This document shows, one piece after another, positions 1 to 6,015 of a DNA stretch of 6,130 nucleotides. Within the stretch, counting starts at the first letter, position 1. The number at the start of each line of letters is the position of its first letter. The notes beneath the pieces were generated by a model that was not told the DNA's origin, ran no database searches, and saw only the letters and a list, made by a program, of their open reading frames with translations. The stretch is taken from the NCBI GenBank assembly GCA_014763515.1, contig JACXVH010000114.1:1-6130 (forward strand), in the 5' to 3' direction. Made by a program: the position numbers and the translations under genes. This DNA is from Flavobacteriaceae bacterium. Its GTDB lineage: Bacteria; Bacteroidota; Bacteroidia; Flavobacteriales; Flavobacteriaceae.

Positions 1-663
1 ATCTCTTGCTTGTGTTGCTAAAAAAATAGTTTTTTCTTTTTCTTTTTGAGATTTACAAACCAAAGCCCCACCACCTGAAGTGGTTATAATTTTATTTCCA
101 TTGAACGATAAAACGTTATACGCACCAAAAGTGCCGCATTTTTGCCCTTTAAAAGTACTTCCTAAAGCTTCAGCACTGTCTTCAACTAATGGAATTTCAT
201 ATTTATTTGCTACAGCTAAGACATTATCAACTTTAAAAGGCATTCCGTATAAATGAACTGCAATAATCGCTTTTGGTTTTTTTCCTTTTGCAATTCTATC
301 TTTGATTGCTTCTTCTAAAGCAATAGGACAAATATTCCAAGTATCTAACTCACTGTCTACAAAAATAGGAGTCGCACCTTGATAAACTATTGGATTTGCT
401 GATGCAGAAAATGTCATCGACTGACAAATTACCTCATCGCCTTGTGAAACGCCTAATTGTATTAAAGCTAAATGTAAAGCCGCTGTACCCGAAGAAAGAG
501 CTGCCACTTTAACATCGCTCCCCAAATAGTTCTCTAAATCTTGTTCAAAACCCGTAACATTTGGACCCAATGGTGCAACCCAATTCGTATCAAAAGCTTC
601 TCGAATATATTTTTGTTCTGTTCCACCCATATGTGGCGATGATAACCATATTTTATTTTCCAT
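1..663 (-). CDS. pglE: UDP-4-amino-sugar aminotransferase, PglE-like (DegT/DnrJ/EryC1/StrS family), 3' end beyond the window
   Basis: This is a PLP-dependent aminotransferase expected to convert UDP-4-keto-6-deoxy-GlcNAc to the 4-amino sugar, the middle step of UDP-N,N'-diacetylbacillosamine synthesis in the cytoplasm. I translated 221 residues from an ATG at 663; the family usually runs to about 380, so the C-terminal small domain is off the window. Visible fold-type-I motifs: N-terminal SPHMGGTEQKYI (9-20), cofactor phosphate loop SSGTAALHLAL (57-67), HLYGMP (137-142), EDSAEALGS (161-169) with Asp162 for the PLP pyridine nitrogen, and SFNGNKIITTSGGG (186-199) with Lys191 as the Schiff-base lysine. 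As I recall it, Campylobacter PglE has the same NGNKIITTSGGG block and the TQAR near residue 220. The start overlaps the PglC-PglD stop by 11 bp (ATGGAAAATAA), so translation is coupled. The neighbouring PglD domain supports bacillosamine rather than perosamine or another DegT product, but substrate is inferred. Confidence 0.9.
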   Translation of the reverse strand, partial: MENKIWLSSPHMGGTEQKYIREAFDTNWVAPLGPNVTGFEQDLENYLGSDVKVAALSSGTAALHLALIQLGVSQGDEVICQSMTFSASANPIVYQGATPIFVDSELDTWNICPIALEEAIKDRIAKGKKPKAIIAVHLYGMPFKVDNVLAVANKYEIPLVEDSAEALGSTFKGQKCGTFGAYNVLSFNGNKIITTSGGGALVCKSQKEKEKTIFLATQARD

Positions 664-1810
664 TGTTCTCGTTTTGATACTTAATAATTTTTCCAGGCAC
701 ACCAACTACAACTGCATTATCAGGAATATTTTCGACTACAACTGCTCCCGCACCCACTATTACATTTTTGCCAATGGTTAAATTTGGTAATACTGATGCA
801 CCTATTCCTATTTGTGTTCCTTCACCCACTTTTATTCCGCCGCCAAGGGTTGCATTAGGTGAAATATGTACATAATCTCCTAATAAACAATCGTGTTCTA
901 CTATTGCTCCAGTATTTATAATACAATGATGTCCTTTTGATATTACTGCGGTAGGATGAATTGTCATGACATAATTGGTTTGTAATTGTTGTACTATTTT
1001 TTTTCTTGTTGCATTATCACCAATGGCTACAATACAATTTTTATTTAAAAAATATGAGTTCTTGGGAGTTTTAGATACTTTTACACCGTAAATTTCGTCA
1101 ACTTTTGGATTATCATCAAAAATTTCCTTCACGTTGTACTTTCCTTCATTAAAAAAGATATCTAGAACAACTTTTGAATGTCCGCCTCCGCCATAAATTA
1201 CCACATTTGTATTTCCGCTAAAAGGTTCAATAGTAGCTGAATCTGCGGCATTGATACCTTCTCTAATAATTATTTTTTTTATCGTTTTAAAAATGATTTT
1301 TACATCTAATAAAAATGAAATATTTTCGACATAGTACACATCTAAATCGAATTTGGTTTCCCAATCAATAGCATTTCTACCGTTAACTTGTGCCCAACCT
1401 GTAATTCCTGGTTTTACTTCGTGACGACGGTTTTGATAAGGTGAATATAAATGCATGTATTGTGTTAGTAAAGGTCGAGGTCCAATAAGACTCATATCGC
1501 CAATAATTACATTCAACAATTGAGGAATTTCATCTAATGATGTTTTTCTAACAAATTTTCCTATTGGAGTTAATCTTTCTGCATCTGATAATAAATTTCC
1601 CTCATTATCTTTTTTGTCGTTCATGGTTTTGAACTTGATAATACTGAAAATTTTTCCTTTAAAACCTGGGCGTCTTTGAATAAAAAAAGGATTTCCATTA
1701 TTCGCAATTGCTAAAAAAAGTGTTATCAAAATAAAAAATGGCAATAGCACGAGGAATCCTATTGTGGCAAGTAAAAAATCTAATATGCGTTTTATAAAAT
1801 TAGAGTACAC
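653..1810 (-). CDS. pglC-pglD: Bifunctional phosphoglycosyl transferase / sugar N-acetyltransferase (PglC-PglD fusion)
   Basis: Residues 1-199 form a monotopic phosphoglycosyl transferase that would move phospho-diNAcBac from UDP to undecaprenyl phosphate. Visible are KRILDF (7-12), a hydrophobic re-entrant helix to about 37 with a break at Leu23-Pro24, the catalytic Asp93-Glu94 in SLDEIPQLLNV, IGPRP (109-113) and KPGITGWAQVNGRN (133-146). Residues about 200-385 form a PglD-type acetyltransferase: nucleotide-sugar loop YGGGGHSK (206-213), FDD (231-233), then a left-handed beta-helix with His306 and His315, spaced like Campylobacter PglD His125 and His134. The PglC end (ATIEPFSG) runs into PglD with almost no linker. 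Neisseria PglB has the same domain order. The longest frame begins at TTG 1879, overlapping the upstream gene by 80 bp; I chose GTG 1810 because it gives the family's usual N-terminus (YSNFIKRILDF), Campylobacter-like catalytic numbering and an 11-bp overlap. The beta-helix seems short by about one coil before His306. Confidence 0.93.
   Translation of the reverse strand: MYSNFIKRILDFLLATIGFLVLLPFFILITLFLAIANNGNPFFIQRRPGFKGKIFSIIKFKTMNDKKDNEGNLLSDAERLTPIGKFVRKTSLDEIPQLLNVIIGDMSLIGPRPLLTQYMHLYSPYQNRRHEVKPGITGWAQVNGRNAIDWETKFDLDVYYVENISFLLDVKIIFKTIKKIIIREGINAADSATIEPFSGNTNVVIYGGGGHSKVVLDIFFNEGKYNVKEIFDDNPKVDEIYGVKVSKTPKNSYFLNKNCIVAIGDNATRKKIVQQLQTNYVMTIHPTAVISKGHHCIINTGAIVEHDCLLGDYVHISPNATLGGGIKVGEGTQIGIGASVLPNLTIGKNVIVGAGAVVVENIPDNAVVVGVPGKIIKYQNENNGK
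1800..1810 (-). other. Start-deciding 11-bp overlap (GTGTACTCTAA) between GT4 stop and PglC-PglD start
   Basis: The minus-strand bases GTGTACTCTAA hold the proposed GTG start of the PglC-PglD gene and the TAA stop of the upstream glycosyltransferase. The same form, NTG, five bases, TAA, occurs at 653-663 (ATGGAAAATAA) and 2938-2948 (ATGAAAACTAA). The bases just before the GTG are A-rich (GAGCTCGAAAAAA) with at most a weak GAG as ribosome site, as is usual in Bacteroidota, where initiation does not lean on Shine-Dalgarno pairing. Re-initiation after the upstream stop is the likely mode. This is an inference from position and from protein-family conservation. Confidence 0.75.
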
Positions 1811-2948
1811 TTTTTTCGAGCTCTTTATATTCTTTAAGCAATGCTTCCCAAACCAATTCTTGTTTGTATCGATTTTCAATCATTATTCTTGCTTGCTTTT
1901 TCATATCATTAATATCTACTTGATTCATGATAGTCAACATTGCTACAAAGATAGCATCAGAATTTTGAACTGGAATAATTAATCCGTTTTTATTATGCTT
2001 AATTATTTCATTTGATCCATTAATATTGGTTACAATTGAAGGTAATTGCATAGCTCCAGCTTGTAGCACCACATTAGGAAAACCTTCGCGATAAGACGGA
2101 AAAACGAGAACATTACTTATAGCGTAGTATTTCCGAACATCTGTTTGGTAACCAACAGAAATAATATTTGGATTATAATTAATTTCTTTTAAGGTTTCTG
2201 GCAATAAAGGATCTAAATTATTTTCCAATGGACCAACTAGTAAAAGTTTGGAGTTTGGAGTTTGGAGTTTAGAAAAAGCTCGAACCAATTCATTTATTCC
2301 TTTATCTCCCACTAATCTTCCTACAAAAATGAATACAAAATCTTCGGATAAAATATTTAATTCATTTTTTAACTTTTGTTTTTCTTCGATGGTTACATTT
2401 TCAACATTAAAATAATCTACGTCAATTCCGTTTACATTGCCGTTTGCGATAATTTTTAAAGGTTTTGAAGTAATTTTATATTTTTCTAAATCTTGTTTTA
2501 CGCCATTTCCTTCTGGAAAAATATGAGTTGCATGCCAACACAATACTTTATCCATTGCAATTAATAATTTTTGAAAAAAACCTTTTTTACTGGGAAAAAT
2601 TAAACCTGTAAATGTGTGTATTCTTAAAGGAACTCCAGCGTATTTAGCAGCCATCATAGTTAACAACCCTGCTTTTGGTGTAATTGAATGAACAATTGTT
2701 GGTTTCTCTTTTTTAAAAAACTTATAAAGCTTGTAAAGCGAAATTAAATCTTGAAATGGCGCTATTTGTCGTTCCATTTTTATGTCTTTAACCGCTACTT
2801 TCTCTCTATTTTTAACTAATTCTAAATCATCATCGTAACCCGAAACTGCAATAACATCATAATGTTTTAAAAGGAAACTTAGCTGTCCTTTCAACAACAA
2901 ATTTAGTGACATTGCTATAGTTGAAGTTCTGATAATTTTAGTTTTCAT
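1800..2948 (-). CDS. Glycosyltransferase family 4 (GT-B fold), probable second-sugar transferase
   Basis: This 382-residue protein is a GT4 retaining glycosyltransferase, of typical length, acting on the cytoplasmic face of the membrane. The N-terminal Rossmann domain has the acceptor-side loop LLKGQLSFLLKHYDV (18-32) and HSITPKAG (87-94). The C-terminal donor domain has FVGRLVGDKG (208-217) with Arg211 and Lys216 placed to hold the donor phosphates, and PSYREGFPNVVLQAGAM (284-300). There the usual E-x7-E pair reads Glu288 and Gln296, so the second acidic residue is an amide. It lies directly before the PglC-PglD gene, as PglA-type enzymes often lie beside pglC, so addition of the second sugar to diNAcBac-PP-undecaprenol is a reasonable guess; donor and linkage cannot be read from sequence. 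The ATG at 2948 overlaps the GT2 stop by 11 bp. Codons for residues 227-234 (KLQTPNSK) are a 7-bp tandem repeat, a possible slippage site. Confidence 0.92.
   Translation of the reverse strand: MKTKIIRTSTIAMSLNLLLKGQLSFLLKHYDVIAVSGYDDDLELVKNREKVAVKDIKMERQIAPFQDLISLYKLYKFFKKEKPTIVHSITPKAGLLTMMAAKYAGVPLRIHTFTGLIFPSKKGFFQKLLIAMDKVLCWHATHIFPEGNGVKQDLEKYKITSKPLKIIANGNVNGIDVDYFNVENVTIEEKQKLKNELNILSEDFVFIFVGRLVGDKGINELVRAFSKLQTPNSKLLLVGPLENNLDPLLPETLKEINYNPNIISVGYQTDVRKYYAISNVLVFPSYREGFPNVVLQAGAMQLPSIVTNINGSNEIIKHNKNGLIIPVQNSDAIFVAMLTIMNQVDINDMKKQARIMIENRYKQELVWEALLKEYKELEKSVL
2246..2270 (-). repeat. Heptanucleotide tandem repeat, about 3.6 copies of GTTTGGA (plus strand) inside a coding region
   Basis: Three perfect GTTTGGA units lie at 2246-2252, 2253-2259 and 2260-2266, followed by a partial GTTT at 2267-2270. 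On the coding strand this reads as CTCCAAA-type repeats and encodes KLQTPNSK in the GT4 gene, between helix AFS and strand LLLVG of the donor domain. Because 7 is not a multiple of 3, gain or loss of one unit would shift the frame and cut off the EGF-containing donor site. The present copy number is in frame. That it varies in nature is inference. Confidence 0.85.
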
Positions 2949-3798
2949 GAGGCATTAATTGCTTTTGGATGTTATAAAGTTGCAATTCATCACTAGAAAT
3001 TTTATCATTTACTTTTGAGAAGTAGACATCTACTTTATTTAGAACAATTAATATTTTTACCACTAAAATTTTAAAATAATTTTTACTTAAAAATTTCAGT
3101 TTTGAAAACCAACTAACGGGTAAATTTAAAAAAGATTGATTATCGCACAACAACGATTTTTTATATTTTAAAAAAGAAAATGAAAACTCTTTGTTATAAC
3201 AATATGCAATTTTTGGATCAAAACAGTATTTTTTTGAAAGTAAAATTCTTCTTAAAAAATCTTTGTCTTCAGAGTACTTTAAATCTACATTGTAATTAAT
3301 TCCTTCTATATCATTTACTCGAATTATTGAAGAAGCATGAGGTAATTGAATAAAATTATTATAATTGTGATATGTAAAACATTGTATCTTATCAAAAGGT
3401 TTAATTAAACTTATTTTTGCATCATCTTCTACTAAAATAGAATTTGACAACAATGTGGTATCTTTATTTTTTTCCATAAATGTAAACTGATATTCTAACT
3501 TATCATTAAAATACCAATCATCAGCATCTAACATACACATATATGGAATTTTTAATTCTCGAATTTTATTTAAGGCTGTTTGTCTTGCAAAACCTCTTCC
3601 TCTATTTTTTTCTAAATGAATTTTGATATGTTTTTTATTATCAAGAGCCTCTATAATTTCTTTAGTATTATCGGTAGAACCATCGTTTACAATGATAGCG
3701 ACCCAATCTTTAAACGTTTGATTTTCTAAAGATTTGATTGATTTTGCAATGGTAAGTGCTCCATTATAAACGGGTATAACAACTGCAATACTTGGCAT
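2938..3798 (-). CDS. Glycosyltransferase family 2 (GT-A fold)
   Basis: This 286-residue protein is an inverting GT-A glycosyltransferase of family 2, expected to add one sugar to the lipid-linked repeat unit in the cytoplasm. In order: AVVIPVYNGALTI (5-17), the nucleotide-binding strand; IIVNDGSTDNT (35-45) with Asp39; KNRGRGFARQTALN (64-77); the metal-binding DADD (91-94) in MLDADDWYFNDKLEYQ; and SEDKDFLRRI (176-185), whose Glu177/Asp178 sit where the family's catalytic base is found. The tail after 230 is rich in Lys and aromatic residues with a short hydrophobic run YFKILVVKILIVL (241-253), which may help it sit on the membrane. The ATG at 3798 comes one base after the TAG stop of the polymerase gene and no Shine-Dalgarno motif is visible, so coupling is likely. 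Its stop overlaps the next GT4 gene by 11 bp. Donor and acceptor are unknown. Confidence 0.92.
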   Translation of the reverse strand: MPSIAVVIPVYNGALTIAKSIKSLENQTFKDWVAIIVNDGSTDNTKEIIEALDNKKHIKIHLEKNRGRGFARQTALNKIRELKIPYMCMLDADDWYFNDKLEYQFTFMEKNKDTTLLSNSILVEDDAKISLIKPFDKIQCFTYHNYNNFIQLPHASSIIRVNDIEGINYNVDLKYSEDKDFLRRILLSKKYCFDPKIAYCYNKEFSFSFLKYKKSLLCDNQSFLNLPVSWFSKLKFLSKNYFKILVVKILIVLNKVDVYFSKVNDKISSDELQLYNIQKQLMPHEN

Positions 3799-3799
3799 A

Positions 3800-4903
3800 C
3801 TATGATTTAAAGTAAATTAATAATGTAAAAGTAAGTGATCCTAAAATTAATAAGGCTAAAAACAAACTCTGATTTCTAACTAATTTTTTTTGTTTTAATA
3901 ATGGATATACTAAAACAAATGGCATTATAAACCAGGATAAATAAGCAATTCTATTAGTATAGGCTGCATAAATTAAAAAGACCCAAATTGTGTTTGCAAT
4001 AATGTAAGTATTTACAATTCTGTCATAAAAGATATCTTGGAAACCCTTTTTATATTTGTAATAATAAGCTAATAAAATAGCAATACCACTGTAAATGATA
4101 AAATCTAGTCGATAACTTCTTTCCATGAACGCTCCATCAATTTCATCTGAAAAATAAGTATCTACTCTTTTATCTTCTATAATACCTGAGTTTAATAATA
4201 AATTACTCACAAGAGTTTCTACTTGACTACCAAAAGCATAACTTATAAAAACTAAGGCTAACCAAATTCTAATTAATATTAATGTATTAGTAAATTTCAT
4301 TGCTAATAAAAAAGCAATTATCGAAAGTACTAATGATTTGTGAAAAGAAAGCGATATTAAAATTAAAACATACATCAACCACTTTTTTTCATAAAAATAT
4401 ATGCCTAATAAAAAAACTGATGTTGCTAAACCGTTTCTGACGCCATTTATTCCAAATGACCAAAATGACATAGAGGAAACAAATAGAATAAAGGCAAACA
4501 ATGCATATTCTTTAAAATATTTCTTACATAATAAATAAATAGGCCCTACATACAATACTGAACATAAAATATAAAAAATATAAATATTAAGATATTCTTT
4601 TGAGAACAGCATTAGTAAATAAAAGCCATAATCACTTTTGATACCGTAAACCGGATCGTCCATATAATTGAAAAAAATATCGGTATAATGACTCGTATCT
4701 CCTAAGTACCGCCAATTTCCAAATGGATCTCTTAAACCAATAAATAAAATTGTGACCGTTAATAAAAGTAAATTTGTGACCGTTAAATTTATTGTTGGAA
4801 ACGATTCTAAATTTGGTTTAAAAAACAATGGAAAAATTCCGAGTAAAATAATAATACTCAGTGCCGTGTAATAAACTGTTGTATAAATTTCTACAGGGAT
4901 CAA
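3800..4903 (-). CDS. EpsG/Wzy-like polysaccharide polymerase, multi-pass membrane protein, TTG start
   Basis: This 367-residue, strongly hydrophobic protein has about 11-13 predicted membrane segments (for example 12-28, 41-56, 104-124, 133-148, 187-202, 206-223, 266-281, 297-313, 319-336, 345-364). It fits the EpsG family of Wzy-like polymerases, which join lipid-linked repeat units on the outer face of the cytoplasmic membrane. Family-like marks are GLRDPFG (56-62), GDTSHY (68-73), DYGFYLLM (91-98), GINGVRNGLA (151-160) with Arg156, His188 in the following helix region, and TNRIAYLSWF (316-325) with Arg318. The start is TTG at 4903, sharing TTGA with the upstream stop; an in-frame TAA lies 15 bases upstream and the first later Met is residue 81, well past two membrane segments, so TTG is the only sensible start. 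MIPVEIY is a typical N-terminus for the family. A ligase or another multi-pass surface-polysaccharide protein is less likely but not excluded. Confidence 0.85.
   Translation of the reverse strand: MIPVEIYTTVYYTALSIIILLGIFPLFFKPNLESFPTINLTVTNLLLLTVTILFIGLRDPFGNWRYLGDTSHYTDIFFNYMDDPVYGIKSDYGFYLLMLFSKEYLNIYIFYILCSVLYVGPIYLLCKKYFKEYALFAFILFVSSMSFWSFGINGVRNGLATSVFLLGIYFYEKKWLMYVLILISLSFHKSLVLSIIAFLLAMKFTNTLILIRIWLALVFISYAFGSQVETLVSNLLLNSGIIEDKRVDTYFSDEIDGAFMERSYRLDFIIYSGIAILLAYYYKYKKGFQDIFYDRIVNTYIIANTIWVFLIYAAYTNRIAYLSWFIMPFVLVYPLLKQKKLVRNQSLFLALLILGSLTFTLLIYFKS
4750..4786 (-). repeat. 13-bp direct repeat with 24-bp period inside the polymerase gene
   Basis: The plus-strand 13-mer TTGTGACCGTTAA occurs at 4750-4762 and again at 4774-4786. 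The 24-base period is a whole number of codons and yields LTVT at residues 40-43 and 48-51 within the second membrane segment. It looks like a small in-frame duplication, or a local coincidence in a Leu/Thr-rich helix. Confidence 0.7.
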
Positions 4904-6015
4904 TTCGTAATTATTTTAAATAATTTTTCGTTATAAACTTTCCAGTTTGCATTTTCCAGCACTCTTTTTCTTGCTTTTAATCCTTCTTCTAAAACCAATT
5001 CTTGATTTTTGATTAGATCGATTAATAAATTGGCTAACATTTGTTCGTTATCTTGATTGATTAACCAACCACCATTTCCTTCCTCAATAGCATCTGGAAT
5101 TCCACCAGAACGAACTCCAATAACTGGAATTCCGCATGATTGTGCCTCTAAAAACACCAAGCCAAAACCTTCGACTGAGGTTGAGTGTTTTTCCTCTCTT
5201 GTGCAAAGTACAAAAATATCATTTGAATTGTAAAAAGAAGGTAATTCTTCATCAGGAATAAAACCATGAAAAGTTACATTATTTTCTATATTTAAATCTT
5301 TTACTAATACTTTTAAATCGTTAAGATATGGACCTGTTCCACCTATATTCCAATATAGTTTATCTTTACATTCAGAAGGTAATTTTGCAATAGTTTTAGC
5401 TATAAAATCATACCCCTTGAATTGTAATATTCTAGAAACTGATGCTATTTTTAAAACTCCTTTAGTATTTACTTTAAAATTATTCGGCTTAAAGAAATCT
5501 TCATTTACACCAAGCGGTAATGCAACAACATTGGCTTTTGCATTCACTTTTTGAATTAAATTTTTGGTGTAATTACTATTTGCTATATTTATTTTGGCTT
5601 TTCCTAAAATCCATTTTGCGTAGATGGGCAACCAAATATATTTTCTAAACTTTGAAGTTCCACTTAAAAACTCGGTTCCATGACCTAAAATAAAAACATT
5701 TTTAAAACCTGATAAAATGGCTATAGTAGCTTCAGGATGCCAAACGCCACAAAGAATAGCATACTTCTCTTTATTTTTTAACTTTCTTAAATAATTAAAT
5801 GCGACAATTTCACATTTGATTCTTTCCTCGGGAAGTTCTACGATTCTAACTTTATTGGAATTATAGGGATTATTCTTGCCAACTTTTTTTCTGGTTAAAA
5901 CAATTACTTCTTCAAAATAGCTTTGTTGTCCAACAGCAATTTCTTGACATAAACGAGCTATCCCTCCGTTTGAAGGTGGAAAATCATAAGAAAATAGTAC
6001 TAATTTATTAATCAT
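4900..6015 (-). CDS. Glycosyltransferase family 4 (GT-B fold)
   Basis: This 371-residue protein is a GT4 retaining glycosyltransferase of full family length, expected to act in the cytoplasm on the growing lipid-linked oligosaccharide. The N-terminal domain opens with LVLFSYDFPPSNGGIARLC (5-23), where Gly17-Gly18 form the nucleotide/acceptor loop, and has GHGTEF (111-116). The donor domain has ASVSRILQFKGYD (191-203) with Arg195 and Lys200 at the phosphate-binding positions, GGTGPY (225-230), GFIPDEELPSFYNSNDIFVL (251-270) and SVEGFGLVFLEAQSCGIPV (280-298) with an intact E-x7-E pair, Glu282 and Glu290. The opening SYDFPPSNGG resembles PimB-like mannosyltransferases, but the donor sugar cannot be fixed from this. 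The ATG at 6015 overlaps the preceding stop by 8 bp (ATGATTAA), and the TGA stop overlaps the polymerase start by 4 bp. Confidence 0.93.
   Translation of the reverse strand: MINKLVLFSYDFPPSNGGIARLCQEIAVGQQSYFEEVIVLTRKKVGKNNPYNSNKVRIVELPEERIKCEIVAFNYLRKLKNKEKYAILCGVWHPEATIAILSGFKNVFILGHGTEFLSGTSKFRKYIWLPIYAKWILGKAKINIANSNYTKNLIQKVNAKANVVALPLGVNEDFFKPNNFKVNTKGVLKIASVSRILQFKGYDFIAKTIAKLPSECKDKLYWNIGGTGPYLNDLKVLVKDLNIENNVTFHGFIPDEELPSFYNSNDIFVLCTREEKHSTSVEGFGLVFLEAQSCGIPVIGVRSGGIPDAIEEGNGGWLINQDNEQMLANLLIDLIKNQELVLEEGLKARKRVLENANWKVYNEKLFKIITN

Noticed and set aside
997..1004. Homopolymer runs of 8 T (plus strand) at 997-1004, 1273-1280 and 3884-3891 as phase-variation tracts
   Set aside because: Runs of this length within Lys-rich codons are expected by chance in such AT-rich coding sequence; all are in frame and none is of G or C.
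1811..1879. Twenty-three-residue N-terminal extension of PglC-PglD from TTG 1879
   Set aside because: It overlaps the upstream gene by 80 bp, precedes the family's usual N-terminus and displaces the conserved catalytic numbering.
1764..1982. Plus-strand open frame of 72 codons
   Set aside because: It lies wholly opposite the 3' end of the GT4 gene and the 5' end of the PglC-PglD gene, has no recognisable domain and no start context; it is a shadow of AT-rich coding sequence.
2574..2586. A7-CC-T6 inverted repeat as a terminator
   Set aside because: It lies inside the GT4 coding frame (KKGFFQK), the possible stem is A-T only with a 2-base loop, and no gene ends nearby.
1851..5005. Shared CCAATTCTTG near 1854 and 4995 as a repeat element
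   Set aside because: Both copies encode QELV near the C-termini of two glycosyltransferases; ten bases is too short to be more than coincidence.
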